Counted from the stretch's first letter, positions 1 to 10,261 are shown. The stretch: 64,000 nucleotides of DNA from Sphingomonas sp. 1F27F7B (GCF_005503355.1 NZ_SCMK01000021.1:27193-91192), one strand, 5' to 3'. Made by a program: numbers and translations. Notes: generated from the sequence alone by a model not told the origin.

Positions 1-315
1 GGACAATCGCCGAACAAGGCCCGGGTGACGGTGGAATTCCGGGCAATGGGTGACGCTCAATTCCAAATGGCGATCCGGCCCGGCGCGTTGCACGCTTCCG
101 GGCCGTCGCGCCGCGTTGCCGCTCGGAGACGCGCGCGATACCCGCCGGTTTCCGAGACCCAGCCCCCTGTCGGCAATCTAATTTGATCATTGACATGATC
201 GAAAAAGATCGAGATTGAATGATTGTGGAAAATCGCCCGAGTGGGTGATTCCATCCCGTGAACGGCAATGACCCCGCGGGAAACGAGAGTCCGAAGGACC
301 AATTGGGGAGGGAAT
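1..315. other. Leader region upstream of the rhamnoside operon
   Basis: I see no convincing gene here. The first 180 bases are GC-rich. From about 180 to 235 the sequence becomes AT-richer, as expected for a promoter region, and it carries the palindrome at 185-200 and a TGATTG word at 220-225. The Shine-Dalgarno sequence for the next gene (GGGGAGGG) lies at about 305-312. Reverse-strand reading frames here are continuations of antisense shadows of the receptor gene. Confidence 0.5.
185..200. promoter_or_regulatory. Palindrome, candidate operator of the rhamnoside operon
   Basis: GATCAT-TGAC-ATGATC is a perfect 6-bp inverted repeat with a 4-base centre. It lies about 115 bases upstream of the first gene of the rhamnoside operon, in the only AT-rich part of the leader. 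Its symmetry suits a dimeric repressor or activator. No regulator can be assigned from sequence alone. Confidence 0.35.
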
Positions 316-3018
316 ATGAACACCGAGACCATGGAGCCGCGCGTCCGCGGATTCGCGAAGCAGGCGGGGCTTTCGATGCTGGCCCTCGCCACCATGCTGG
401 CTTCGGCCGGCGCTGCGCAGGCACAGACCGCCCCGGCAGCGCCCGAGGCCGCCCAGGCCGACACGCAGCAGGCCGATGACGGCGCCGGCGAATCCCAGGG
501 CGACATCGTCGTCACCGGCACGCTGCTGCGCGGCGTCGCGCCCACCGGCACCAACGTCATCGGGGTCACCCGCGACACGATCACCGCACGCGGCGTCAGC
601 TCCTCGAACGATCTTCTCGCGAAGATCCCGCAGGTCGGCAATTTCGGCACGATCCCGGTGGGCTCGGCCTCGTTCGGCCTGCCGGTCCTTCGCCCCAACA
701 TCCGCAACCTGGGCGCCTCGGGTGGCAGCACCACGCTGGTGCTGATCAACGGCCATCGCGGCGTCGGCGCGGGCATCCTCCAGACCACGGTCGATCCCTC
801 GATCCTGCCGCCCGATGTGCTCGAGCGCGTCGAGGTGGTGCCGGACGGCGGCTCCGCCATCTACGGCTCGGACGCGATCGGCGGCGTGGTGAACTTCATC
901 ACCCGCAAGCGCTTCGACGGCATCTCCGCCAATCTGCGCTACGGTTTCGCCGACAATTACAAGACAGTCGACGGCAACCTGACCCTGGGCAAGGACTGGG
1001 GCAGCGGCTCGCTGTTCCTCTCCTATGCCCATGTCTGGCACGATAATGTCCTCGGCATCGATCGGGGCTATGCCTCGGCTGATCGCACCTCGAAGGGCGG
1101 CAAGGACTTCCGGGTGACCACCTGCGCGCCGGGCAACATCCAGATCGGCAACCCCGGCGTCACCTATGCCCTGCCCGGCCTCGCCCCTGGCACGCTCAAC
1201 AAGTGCGACCAGAACGCCTATGCGGACCTGTTCCCGCGCGAGGAGCGCAACTCGGTCTTCGGCTCGCTCACGCAGCAGCTCGACGACAATGTCGCCTTCG
1301 GCCTGACCGCCTATTGGTCGCGCCGCGACACCGTGGTGAACCAGGCCCAAGGCATGCTCTCCGGCACGATCACTCTCCTCAATCCCTTCTTCCGCCCGAT
1401 CGCCGGCCTGACGGCGCAGACCGCCAGCTTCTCGTTCGCCAGCGTCTATGGGAACAGCCTGACCAGCCGCCAGCGCTTCGAATCCTATGGCGTCACCCCC
1501 AGCTTCTCCTTCGCGCTCGGCGACAAGTGGCAGCTGCGTGCGGAGAGCAATTTCGGCCGCAGCACCAATCTGGTGCGCGAGGCTGCGCTCGACACCACCA
1601 CCGCGTCACTCGCGCTCGCCGGCCTGATCCCCGGCATGGCGCTCAATCCCTATGACCTCGCGGCCAGCAGCCCCGCCGCGCTGGCCGCCATCCGCAACTA
1701 CGAGAATTACGGCGACGCCACGCAGGAACTGGCGGAGGGCCGGCTGATCCTCGACGGTTCGCTGGCGCATCTGTCGGGCGGCGACGTCCGCCTCGCGATC
1801 GGCGCGGAATATCATTACGAGAATATCTCCTCGCGCATCGCCCAGGGCGCGATCGGCTCCTATGCCAATGCCAAGACCTCGCTTGCATCGCGTAACGTGC
1901 GCTCGGCCTTTGGCGAGCTGATGATTCCGATCGTCGGCGCCGGCAACGGCAGCCCCGGGCTGCGCGGGCTGCAATTCTCGGCGTCGGTCCGCTACGACGA
2001 TTATAGCGACCAGGGCGGCACCACCAATCCGAAGTTCGGCGTGAACTACAAGCCGTTCAACGACCTGACGATCCGCGGCAATTGGGGCACCTCGTTCCAC
2101 GCGCCGAGCCTTGCCGACACCACCAACACCTCGGACTCGCGGGCGACCGTGCTGCCCTACAGCCCGTTCCTTGCGCCCGGCGCCACCCCCGTCGACCCGG
2201 CACGTGCGACGATCGTGCTCGCGGGCGGCAACCCGAACCTGAAGCCCGAGCGCGCCGATACCTGGTCCGCCGGCTTCGACTGGACGCCGAAGGCGGTCCC
2301 GGGCCTGGTGGCGAACCTCACTTACTACAATGTGAAGTTCAAGGACGCGATCGGCCTGGCACCGTTCCTCTCGCCGACGCTGTTCACCAACACCAACTAT
2401 GCGAACTTCTACATCCTCCGGCCGACGCTGGCCCAGGCCCAGGCGGCGGTAGGCAACCTGAACGTGGTGGGGGCGCCCAGCATCGCCAGCCTCTATACCG
2501 GCCCGCTCACGCCCTATGTGCTGATCGACGCGCGCCGCAACAATCTGGGCGCGGTCAACACCGAAGGGCTCGACTTCAACCTGGCCTATACCCGGCTGAC
2601 CGGCTTCGGCGCGATCAACGCCAGCATCGCCGGCACCTACACGCTCAGCCGCAAGTCGCAGGCGGTTTCCGGCGGACCGTTCACCGACGACCTGAAGAAC
2701 GGCGTCGGCCGCACTTCCTTCGTCGCCACGCTGGGCGGCAAGTCGGGCGGGTTCATCGCCTCGGCCTCGTACAACTACAGGGGCGGCTTCCCGATCCTCG
2801 GCGTGGCGCCCCAGACCCGGGTGGGCGCGTTCCAGACGGTGGACGCCTTCCTCGCCTATGACCTGGGCAAGCACGGCTTCATCAAGAACGCGATGCTGAC
2901 GCTGAACATCGACAACATCTTCGACCAGGATCCGCCCTGGCTGAACAGCGCTGCCGCCTATACCAATGGCAGCACCCTGGGACGGCTCGTCACCTTCGGC
3001 ATCCGGACCAAGTTCTGA
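316..3018 (+). CDS. TonB-dependent receptor of the rhamnoside operon
   Basis: Outer-membrane TonB-dependent receptor, 900 aa, probably importing the glycoside or oligosaccharide processed by the downstream enzymes. Residues 1-37 are a signal peptide ending near AQAQ. A TonB box (GDIVVTGT) lies at about 62-69. The plug carries the typical LVLINGHR and AIYGSDAIGGVVNFI motifs, followed by a beta-barrel that ends in Phe, as outer-membrane proteins do. The start at 316 is preferred over an in-frame ATG at 268 because GGGGAGGG lies just upstream of 316 and the signal peptide then begins normally. There is no N-terminal STN signalling domain, so control is probably not through a sigma/FecR cascade. 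The GH78 gene follows after 13 bases. The substrate is inferred from neighbours only. Confidence 0.93.
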   Translation: MNTETMEPRVRGFAKQAGLSMLALATMLASAGAAQAQTAPAAPEAAQADTQQADDGAGESQGDIVVTGTLLRGVAPTGTNVIGVTRDTITARGVSSSNDLLAKIPQVGNFGTIPVGSASFGLPVLRPNIRNLGASGGSTTLVLINGHRGVGAGILQTTVDPSILPPDVLERVEVVPDGGSAIYGSDAIGGVVNFITRKRFDGISANLRYGFADNYKTVDGNLTLGKDWGSGSLFLSYAHVWHDNVLGIDRGYASADRTSKGGKDFRVTTCAPGNIQIGNPGVTYALPGLAPGTLNKCDQNAYADLFPREERNSVFGSLTQQLDDNVAFGLTAYWSRRDTVVNQAQGMLSGTITLLNPFFRPIAGLTAQTASFSFASVYGNSLTSRQRFESYGVTPSFSFALGDKWQLRAESNFGRSTNLVREAALDTTTASLALAGLIPGMALNPYDLAASSPAALAAIRNYENYGDATQELAEGRLILDGSLAHLSGGDVRLAIGAEYHYENISSRIAQGAIGSYANAKTSLASRNVRSAFGELMIPIVGAGNGSPGLRGLQFSASVRYDDYSDQGGTTNPKFGVNYKPFNDLTIRGNWGTSFHAPSLADTTNTSDSRATVLPYSPFLAPGATPVDPARATIVLAGGNPNLKPERADTWSAGFDWTPKAVPGLVANLTYYNVKFKDAIGLAPFLSPTLFTNTNYANFYILRPTLAQAQAAVGNLNVVGAPSIASLYTGPLTPYVLIDARRNNLGAVNTEGLDFNLAYTRLTGFGAINASIAGTYTLSRKSQAVSGGPFTDDLKNGVGRTSFVATLGGKSGGFIASASYNYRGGFPILGVAPQTRVGAFQTVDAFLAYDLGKHGFIKNAMLTLNIDNIFDQDPPWLNSAAAYTNGSTLGRLVTFGIRTKF

Positions 3019-3031
3019 GAAAGGGGATCGG

Positions 3032-6000
3032 GTGTCGCTTCCGTCGTCTGCCCTGACAATGCGTACCCTGTTGGTCTCGGGCACGGCGGCCATGGCGCTT
3101 CTCACCGCCATGGCCGCGTCGGCCCGGGACGACGGCCCGGCACCCACCAGCCTGACGGTCGAATATGCCGATGCCGCGCTCGGCATCGACGAGCCCGCCC
3201 CGCGCCTCGCCTGGCATTCCCCGGCGAAGCGCCAGGCCGCCTATCAGATCCGCGTCACTGCCGGGGGCCAGCCCGTCTGGGACAGCGGCAAGGTGGCCTC
3301 GCCCGACAATGCGCAGATCCCCTATGGCGGCCCGTCCCTCGCCGCCCGCACCCGCTATCAGTGGCAGGTCAGGACCTGGGACGCCGACGGCAGCGAGAGC
3401 GGCTGGAGCCGGCCCGGCTGGTGGGAGATGGGCCTGCTCGCCCCGGCCGACTGGTCCGGCAAGTGGATCGCCGGTCCGGCACGCCGCGACCATGACTGGA
3501 GCGACGTCCGCTTCGAGAGCGACCTGACGCTCACGGGGACCTCCGTCGACCTGCTCTTCCGGGCCCGCGCAGCCGGCAAGACCTATGGCGAGGCCTATGT
3601 CTGGACTCTGGCCGAGGAAAGGGCCGGACCGGTGCTGATCGCCCGGGTCCGCCATTATCCCGGCGGCAGCAGCTCCGGCGTCAAGCTCACCGAGCTCAAG
3701 CGCGTACCGCTCACCGGCATCACGCTGAAGGGCGTGCGCCACAAGGTGACGATCACCGCCCGCGGCTCGGACATCGCCACCGCGATCGACGGCAAGCAGG
3801 TCGATCTGCTCACCGACCAGTCGCAGCCGCACGGCACGATCGGCTTCTCGTCGCGCGAGGCCGATGCCGCAATCATCCATGCGGTCAGCGTGACCGGCAC
3901 CGGCAGCCCGGCCTTCGCCACCCGCTTCCCGGCCAACGACAATCCCTTTGTCGGCGGCACCGTCGAGGCGCAGGGGCTCACCGTCGCTGCCGGCGTTCCG
4001 AACATCGACATCGTCCTGCCGATCGAGGCGCCCGCTCCGCTCGTCCGCAAGGCCTTCGTCCTGCCGGCGAAGAAAATCGCGGCGGCGCGGCTCTATGTCG
4101 CGGGCGCGGGCTGGCCGCGCATGCATCTCAACGGCGACACGGTCGGCGCCAGCGCGATGGCGAGCGGCTTCACTGCCTATGACAAGCGCGTCCTCTACCA
4201 GACCTATGACGTGACCGACCGCGTCCGGCCCGGCGGCAACGTCCTCGGCGCCGAGCTCGGCCGCGGCTGGTACGGGCTGACCGACCCGAACGAATGGTAT
4301 TTCGACCAGGCGCCCTGGCACGGCGAGCCGGCGCTCAAGGCGCAGCTCGAAGTGACCTTTGCCGACGGGTCGCGCCAGACGATCGCCAGCGATGCGAGCT
4401 GGCGGACCGTCTCCGGCCCCACCCGCAACGATTCCGTCCATCGCGGCGAGCGCTATGACGCGCGGCTGCTCCCCACCGGCTGGGACAAAACGGGCTTCGC
4501 CGGCAAGGGCTGGACCGCAGCGCAGCAGGTCGCAGGCCCCAAGGGCCTGCTCCAGGCCGCGAACGTCGAGCCGATCGCCCCGGTCGAGCAGCTCGCCCCG
4601 GTCTCGCTCACCCAGGTGAAGCCGGGCGTCTGGGTCTATGATTTCGGCCGCATCTTCTCGGGCTGGCCCGCGCTCGACGTGCGCGGGCCGCGCGGCACCA
4701 CCGTCTCGCTCGTCGCCAGCGAGCGGATCGGCGACGACGGGATGGTCGTCCCTGCTTCGGGCCTGATCGACGCGCAGCTCCAGACCGATCGCTACACGCT
4801 CGCCGGATCGGGCGCCGAGCGCTGGGAGCCGAGCTTCGGCTATCGCGGCTTCCGCTATGTCGAGCTGCGCGGCTATCCCGGCACGCCGACCCTGGCCACG
4901 CTCACCGGCAAGGTCGCCCATAGCGCGGTCGCCCGGACGGGCAGCTTCACCAGCGCCGATCCGCTGCTGAACGAAATCGACCAGGCGGCGATCCGCACCA
5001 TCCTGAACAACATGCACGGCTATCAGACCGATACGCCCACCTATGAAAAGAATGGCTGGACCGGCGATGCCCAGGCCTCGGCCGGCGCCGCGGCGCGCAG
5101 CCTGGGCATCGCCCGCGTCTGGACCAAGTGGCTGAACGACTATCCCGATGCCCAGGCGCCGAGCGGCGAGCTGCCCGAGATCGTTCCGGCCACGCCCTTC
5201 TACGGCTATGAAGGCACGCCGGGCTGGTCGTTCGTCTGGGGTCCGTCGACGCCCTGGGACGTTGCGGCGATGATCCTGCCCTGGGAACTCTACCAGGCCG
5301 AGGGCGACACCCGCATCCTGGCGCGCATGCACGCCATGCAGAAGCGGCTGGTCGACTATACCGCTACCGTCTTCAAGGCGCCCGACTATCGCCACGATCG
5401 CGGCCTGAGCGAATGGAGCGCGCCGGGCCCGCTCGACATCTTCGCCACCAACAATGGCGGGATCGACGCGATTACCACTGCCTATTTCTTCCACGAGGCG
5501 GACCTGCTGGCCAAGTCCTCGGCCGTGATCGGCAACCGGGCGGACGCGGACCGCTATGGCGCACTCGCCGCCGATATCCGCCGCGCCTACAACGCGCGCT
5601 ACTGGGACGCGGCGAACGGCTGGTATCGTACGCTCGACGACAAGGGCGCGACCAAGGGGCCGACCCAGTCGCAGAACATCCTGCCGCTCGCCTTCGGCAT
5701 GGCGCCGGAGGGCCAGGCGCAGAAGGTCGCCGATACGATCGCCAGGGACGTCGAGGCCCGGGGCCTGCGCGCCGGCGTGTTCGGCACGCGCTACCTGCTC
5801 GAGATCCTTAGCGATTACGGCCATGCCGACCTCGCCTATCGCGTCGCCACCCGCACCGAGGAGCCGAGCTGGGGCTTCTGGCTGAAGAGCGGCCACAAGA
5901 CGATGTTCGAATCCTGGGGCCTCAACGCCCGCTCGCGCGACCATCATTATTTCGGCTCGATCGCAGACTGGATGCGCCAGCGCCTCGCGGGACTGCGCCC

Positions 6001-6304
6001 GGGCGCGCCGGGCTATCGCATCGTCCTGGTCCGCCCCGAGATTCCGCAGGGCCTGGCTTCGGCTGCCGCCACGATGGCGACGCCGCAGGGCAAGGCCAAG
6101 GCCGGATGGCAGGTCGAGAACGGTCGCCTCACGCTCACCGCCACGGTGCCGATGAACGCCGCCGGCGAGATCTGGGTGCCCGCCCGCTTCGGCATGGTCG
6201 GCACGGTGCCCCAGGGCGCCACCCTGCTCCGCCAGACCGATGCCGCTACCGTCTATGCCACCGGGCCGGGCAGCTTCACCTTCATGACCGAGGGACGGAA
6301 ATGA
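3032..6304 (+). CDS. Alpha-L-rhamnosidase, GH78
   Basis: Exported glycoside hydrolase family 78 enzyme of about 1090 aa that removes terminal alpha-L-rhamnose. An N-terminal signal peptide (MRTLLVSGTAAMALL, ending near ASA) is followed by fibronectin-like and beta-sandwich domains (to about residue 570) and an (alpha/alpha)6 catalytic barrel. The catalytic-domain signature TYEKNGWTGDAQ is present, with Glu at about residue 672 in the position of the family's acid cluster. I chose the GTG start at 3032 because AAGGGG lies a few bases upstream; an in-frame ATG at 3059 has no ribosome site but would still leave a signal peptide. The stop codon overlaps the next start (ATGA at 6301-6304). The released rhamnose would feed the rha operons at 15072-22956. 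Confidence 0.93.
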   Translation: MSLPSSALTMRTLLVSGTAAMALLTAMAASARDDGPAPTSLTVEYADAALGIDEPAPRLAWHSPAKRQAAYQIRVTAGGQPVWDSGKVASPDNAQIPYGGPSLAARTRYQWQVRTWDADGSESGWSRPGWWEMGLLAPADWSGKWIAGPARRDHDWSDVRFESDLTLTGTSVDLLFRARAAGKTYGEAYVWTLAEERAGPVLIARVRHYPGGSSSGVKLTELKRVPLTGITLKGVRHKVTITARGSDIATAIDGKQVDLLTDQSQPHGTIGFSSREADAAIIHAVSVTGTGSPAFATRFPANDNPFVGGTVEAQGLTVAAGVPNIDIVLPIEAPAPLVRKAFVLPAKKIAAARLYVAGAGWPRMHLNGDTVGASAMASGFTAYDKRVLYQTYDVTDRVRPGGNVLGAELGRGWYGLTDPNEWYFDQAPWHGEPALKAQLEVTFADGSRQTIASDASWRTVSGPTRNDSVHRGERYDARLLPTGWDKTGFAGKGWTAAQQVAGPKGLLQAANVEPIAPVEQLAPVSLTQVKPGVWVYDFGRIFSGWPALDVRGPRGTTVSLVASERIGDDGMVVPASGLIDAQLQTDRYTLAGSGAERWEPSFGYRGFRYVELRGYPGTPTLATLTGKVAHSAVARTGSFTSADPLLNEIDQAAIRTILNNMHGYQTDTPTYEKNGWTGDAQASAGAAARSLGIARVWTKWLNDYPDAQAPSGELPEIVPATPFYGYEGTPGWSFVWGPSTPWDVAAMILPWELYQAEGDTRILARMHAMQKRLVDYTATVFKAPDYRHDRGLSEWSAPGPLDIFATNNGGIDAITTAYFFHEADLLAKSSAVIGNRADADRYGALAADIRRAYNARYWDAANGWYRTLDDKGATKGPTQSQNILPLAFGMAPEGQAQKVADTIARDVEARGLRAGVFGTRYLLEILSDYGHADLAYRVATRTEEPSWGFWLKSGHKTMFESWGLNARSRDHHYFGSIADWMRQRLAGLRPGAPGYRIVLVRPEIPQGLASAAATMATPQGKAKAGWQVENGRLTLTATVPMNAAGEIWVPARFGMVGTVPQGATLLRQTDAATVYATGPGSFTFMTEGRK

Positions 6305-7779
6305 GAACTTCGCTTTTCGCTCTCACCCTGCTGCTCGCGGGCACCGCCCAGGCGCAGGAGGTCCGCACCGACCGCGGGACCCTGCGCGGCACGACAGCCG
6401 AGGGCGTCACCAGCTTCAAGGGCATTCCCTATGCGGCCGCTCCGGTCGGGCCGCTGCGCTGGCACGCGCCGATGCCGGTCCCCGCCTGGACCGGCACGCG
6501 CGACGCCGCCGGCTATGGCAATGACTGCGTCCAGGCGCGCATGCCGGGCGACCTCGCCAACACTACGCTACCGATGAGCGAGGACTGCCTGTTCCTCAAC
6601 GTCTGGACGCCCCGGCCCCGCGCCGGCGCGAAGCTGGCGGTGATGGTCTATATCCATGGCGGCGGCTTCTCCACGGGATCGGGCAGCGCCGCGATCCTTG
6701 ACGGCAGCCGCCTGGCCGCGCGCGGGCTGGTGGTCGTCACCTTCAACTATCGCCTCGGCCGGTTCGGCTTCTTCGCCACGCCCGCGCTCACCCGCGAGGC
6801 CGGCGGCGGCCCCACCGGCAACTGGGCATTGATGGATCAGCTCGCCGCACTGCAATGGGTGAAGCGCAACATCGCTTCGTTCGGCGGCGATCCGGCCAAT
6901 GTCACGATCTTCGGCGAGTCCGCGGGCGGGGAATCAGTCAGCCGGCTGATGGTCTCGCCGGCCGCGAAGGGACTGTTCGCCAAGGCGATCACCGCCTCGG
7001 GCGGCGGCCGCGACAGCTGGCCCGATCTCGCAGCTGGAGAAGCCAAGGGCCAGGCCTTTGCCAAGCGCGCCGGCGCCGAGGATCTCGCGGCGCTGCGCGC
7101 ATTGCCGGCGGACAAGGTGCAGGGCGGCATCAACCTGCTCAACGGCGACGAAGCGCATTATTCCGGCCCGATGACCGACGGCCGGATCGTCACCGGCGAT
7201 ACCGACACGCTGCTCGCCGCCGGCAACGCACGCGGCATCCGCTATGTCGTCGGCTCGAACAGCGACGAGCTGGGCTTCATCCCCGCGCCGTTCCTCAAGG
7301 GCTTCGTCGCCAAGGCGACCGAGAAGCTGGGCGCCGCCGCCGATGCGGTGCGCACCGCCTATGGCTCGGCCGAGGCCTATGACCGCCACATCCCGAGCGA
7401 TTATACCTTCACCGAGCCGGCCTTCTCGCTCGCCAGGCGGCAGGCCGCGAACGCGCCGACCTGGCTCTATCGCTTCGGCTATGTCGCCGAGGCGAAGCGC
7501 GCCACGCTCGCCGGCGCCTCGCACGCCACCGACGTGCCCTATCAGTTCGACAATCTCGCCGCCGCGGGCGGCAAGCCCAGCCCCGCCGACATGGCCGCCG
7601 CCAGGCTGGTCGCGGACCATTGGGCGGCGTTCGCCAAGACCGGCGACCCGGGCTGGGCAAAGTTCATGCCCGGGGCGCAGATGCTAGTGATTAGCAATAA
7701 TGGGAGCGCCACCGCGCCCGCCGGCACGCCCGAGATCATGGCGATCGCCGCCGCCCGCGACGCGGCCAAGCAGAAATGA
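6301..7779 (+). CDS. Secreted type-B carboxylesterase
   Basis: Alpha/beta-hydrolase of the carboxylesterase type B (CE10/cholinesterase-like) family, 492 aa, which hydrolyses carboxylic esters. A signal peptide (MRTSLFALTLLLAGTAQA) indicates export. The nucleophile elbow FGESAGG places the catalytic Ser at residue 207. The oxyanion-hole motif HGGGF and the SEDCLFLNVW signature are both present. Length is typical of bacterial members. The frame is open further upstream, but the ATG at 6301 gives the signal peptide and forms the ATGA overlap with GH78. In this operon it probably removes acyl groups from decorated rhamnosides; the real ester is unknown. Confidence 0.9.
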   Translation: MRTSLFALTLLLAGTAQAQEVRTDRGTLRGTTAEGVTSFKGIPYAAAPVGPLRWHAPMPVPAWTGTRDAAGYGNDCVQARMPGDLANTTLPMSEDCLFLNVWTPRPRAGAKLAVMVYIHGGGFSTGSGSAAILDGSRLAARGLVVVTFNYRLGRFGFFATPALTREAGGGPTGNWALMDQLAALQWVKRNIASFGGDPANVTIFGESAGGESVSRLMVSPAAKGLFAKAITASGGGRDSWPDLAAGEAKGQAFAKRAGAEDLAALRALPADKVQGGINLLNGDEAHYSGPMTDGRIVTGDTDTLLAAGNARGIRYVVGSNSDELGFIPAPFLKGFVAKATEKLGAAADAVRTAYGSAEAYDRHIPSDYTFTEPAFSLARRQAANAPTWLYRFGYVAEAKRATLAGASHATDVPYQFDNLAAAGGKPSPADMAAARLVADHWAAFAKTGDPGWAKFMPGAQMLVISNNGSATAPAGTPEIMAIAAARDAAKQK

Positions 7780-8663
7780 GGAAGTCCATGCGTACCCTCT
7801 TCCGGATCCTGGCGCTGTTCGCGCTGTTCGCCGGCAGCGTCACCGCCCATGCCCAGGAGACGATCCGGCTCTGGCCGAACGGCGCGCCGGGTTCGATGGG
7901 CCCGATGCAGGCGGAGACCACCGCCGACAAGAAGCCGTATGGCGTGATCACCCGCAACGTCTCCGAGCCTACGCTCACGGTGTTCCGCCCCGATCCGAAG
8001 ATCGCCAACGGCACCGCGGTGATCGTCGCGCCGGGTGGCGGCTTCCACCTGCTTTCGATCGGCAATGAAGGCGACGGCGTCGCAAAGTGGCTCAACAGCC
8101 AGGGCATCACTGCCTTCGTGCTGCGCTACCGCCTGCTCCCCACCGGCGACGATTTCGGCATGGTGCTGATCCGCCGGCTGATGAACTTCAAGTCGCTCGA
8201 GGCCGCGATCGTCCCGCTCCGCCCGCTCGCCACCGCCGATGGCGAGGAAGCGATGCGCTATGTCCGCGCCAATGCGGCCAAGTTCGGCGTGAAGCAGAAC
8301 CGCATCGGCATGATGGGCTTCTCGGCCGGCGGCGCGGTGACGATGTGGACGGTGCTCGGCGCCAAGCCCGCCAGCCGCCCGGACTTCGTCGTCGCCATGT
8401 ATCCCGGCCTGGTCGGCAATCCGCTGACCGTCCCGGCCAAGGCCCCGCCGCTGCTCGCGATGGTCGCCGAGGACGATCCCATCGTCCGCCCCGAAGCCGG
8501 CCGGCTGGTCGATGCCTGGAAAGCGGCGGGCGCCGATGCGACCCTGGTCACTTTCCCCAAGGGCGGCCACGGCTTCGGCATCACGAAAAGCGGCAAGGCG
8601 TCCGACGCCTGGCCCGAGCACGCGCAGAAATGGTTCCAGGCCAAGGGGTTGCTCAACAAATGA
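7776..8663 (+). CDS. Secreted alpha/beta-hydrolase (acetyl-esterase-like)
   Basis: Alpha/beta-hydrolase of 295 aa, related to the dienelactone-hydrolase/acetylxylan-esterase-like proteins often found in polysaccharide loci. The N-terminus is a signal peptide (to about AHA). The segment APGGGFH forms the oxyanion region, GFSAGG carries the nucleophile Ser183, and GGHGFG near the C-terminus supplies the catalytic His. The start overlaps the preceding stop (ATGA, 7776-7779); a second in-frame ATG at 7788 is an alternative. It is the second of three consecutive esterase-type genes, which suggests substrates with several kinds of ester. The reaction is inferred from family only. Confidence 0.85.
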   Translation: MRKSMRTLFRILALFALFAGSVTAHAQETIRLWPNGAPGSMGPMQAETTADKKPYGVITRNVSEPTLTVFRPDPKIANGTAVIVAPGGGFHLLSIGNEGDGVAKWLNSQGITAFVLRYRLLPTGDDFGMVLIRRLMNFKSLEAAIVPLRPLATADGEEAMRYVRANAAKFGVKQNRIGMMGFSAGGAVTMWTVLGAKPASRPDFVVAMYPGLVGNPLTVPAKAPPLLAMVAEDDPIVRPEAGRLVDAWKAAGADATLVTFPKGGHGFGITKSGKASDAWPEHAQKWFQAKGLLNK

Positions 8664-10261
8664 ACCGGATAGCCCATTTCGGCGCACTGGGCGCCGTCGC
8701 CACCGCGCTGCTCGTCTCGGGCGGCGCGCCCGAGCCTCTCGCGGCGACCACCCCCACCGGCGCCTGCACCGCGCTCACCGGCATGGCGCTGGCGGACGGC
8801 AAGGTCGTGAAGGCCGAGGAAGTCGCCAAGGGCGGCATGGTCAACACCAAGGAGGGCACGCCCGGCCTCCCCGCCCAGGCAGGTTTTTGCCGCGTCTATG
8901 CGGTGCTGGCCCCCACGCCGCGCTCCGAGATCAAGGTCGAGGTGTGGTTGCCCGCACCCACTGCCTGGAACGGCAAGCTGCTGGGCGCCGGCAATGGCGG
9001 CTATGGCGGCTCGATGCTGCTCCCCCAGCTGACCATGCAGGGGGCGCTCGGCAAGGGCTATGCCACGGTGGGCACCGATATGGGCCATGTCGGCACCGCC
9101 GACACCGACGCCAAATGGGCACTGAACCAGCCCGAGAAGATCGTCGATTTCGGCCATCGCGCCAACCATCTCGCCTCCGGCGTGGGCAAGGCCGTCATCG
9201 CCGCCTATTACGGCAATGCCCCCAAGGCCGCCTATTTCCAGGGCTGCTCGGACGGCGGGCGCGAGGCGCTGATGGAGGCGCAGCGCTATCCCGAGGATTA
9301 TGACGCGATCGTCGCGGGCGCGCCGGCCAATGCCTGGAGCCGGCTGATGACCTCGTTCATGGCTACCGACCGCGCCGTGTTCGCCCGGCCCGAGACCATG
9401 ATCCCCAACGCGAAGCTCAAGCTGCTTCAGGACGCCGCGCTCGCCCAGTGCGATGCGAAGGACGGCGTGAAGGACGGCGTGCTCGACGATCCGCGCCGGT
9501 GCGGCTTCGATCCCGTCGTGCTCCAGTGCAAGGCCGGCGACGGCCCCTCCTGCCTCACCGCCGGCCAGGTCACCGCGGCGCGCTCGCTGTATCGCGGTAC
9601 GTTCGACGGCAAGGGGCGCAAATTCTTCCCCGGCTACATGCCCGGTGCCGAGGCCGTTCCCGGCGCCTGGGATCTGTGGCTCACCGGCCCCAAGGCCCAG
9701 CACGGCATCTTCGCCGGCGAGTTCTTCCGCAACATGGTCTATTCGAACCCCGAGTGGCAGCCGGCATCGTTCGATGTCGCGCGCGACTATGCCGCGGCCC
9801 GCCGCCTCGCCCCGGTGCTCGACAGCGACAATCCGGACATCGGCCCGTTCCTGAAGCGCGGCGGCAAGCTGATCCTCTATCATGGCTGGAACGACGCCGC
9901 GATCGCGCCGGAGAACACGATCGACTATTATCAAGCCGTGCAGAAGCGCGTCGGCGCCGCCGCGCGGGACTCGGTGCGCCTGTTCATGGTCCCCGGCATG
10001 TCGCACTGCCTGGCCGGCCCCGGCCCGAACGTGCTCGATACGCTCGGCACGATCGACAAATGGCGCCAGGGCGGCCCTGCGCCCGAGACGATGATCGCCA
10101 CCAAATACGACAACGACCTGTTCGGCTATCTCGGCTTCCCGGCCAAGCCGGTCCGCACCCGTCCCCTGTGCGCCTATCCCAAGGTCGCGCGCTGGACCGG
10201 CAAGGGCTCGACCGACGAGGCGGCCAACTTCACCTGCGTCGCCCCCGGCGCGAAGCAATGA
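8660..10261 (+). CDS. Tannase/feruloyl esterase family protein
   Basis: Secreted esterase of the tannase/feruloyl-esterase-B family, 533 aa, expected to cleave esters of phenolic acids such as gallate or hydroxycinnamates. Visible hallmarks are the nucleophile motif GCSDGG (Ser197), the acid region YHGWNDAAI and the catalytic-His motif PGMSHC. The paired cysteines next to Ser and His match the CS-D-HC arrangement of the family, in which a disulfide links the catalytic Ser and His segments. A signal peptide spans about the first 30 residues. The start overlaps the previous stop by ATGA. A longer open frame upstream is only the shadow of the preceding gene. It makes a phenolic substrate for the whole operon likely. 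Confidence 0.88.
   Translation: MNRIAHFGALGAVATALLVSGGAPEPLAATTPTGACTALTGMALADGKVVKAEEVAKGGMVNTKEGTPGLPAQAGFCRVYAVLAPTPRSEIKVEVWLPAPTAWNGKLLGAGNGGYGGSMLLPQLTMQGALGKGYATVGTDMGHVGTADTDAKWALNQPEKIVDFGHRANHLASGVGKAVIAAYYGNAPKAAYFQGCSDGGREALMEAQRYPEDYDAIVAGAPANAWSRLMTSFMATDRAVFARPETMIPNAKLKLLQDAALAQCDAKDGVKDGVLDDPRRCGFDPVVLQCKAGDGPSCLTAGQVTAARSLYRGTFDGKGRKFFPGYMPGAEAVPGAWDLWLTGPKAQHGIFAGEFFRNMVYSNPEWQPASFDVARDYAAARRLAPVLDSDNPDIGPFLKRGGKLILYHGWNDAAIAPENTIDYYQAVQKRVGAAARDSVRLFMVPGMSHCLAGPGPNVLDTLGTIDKWRQGGPAPETMIATKYDNDLFGYLGFPAKPVRTRPLCAYPKVARWTGKGSTDEAANFTCVAPGAKQ

Noticed and set aside
268..315. Earlier ATG for the first receptor
   Set aside because: It has no ribosome site and would place charged residues ahead of the signal peptide; 316 has GGGGAGGG.
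2990..5947. 985-residue open frame antisense to the GH78 gene
   Set aside because: High-GC codon use creates long antisense frames. The predicted protein is Arg/Ala/Gly-rich with no domains, and the sense strand has a clear GH78 enzyme.
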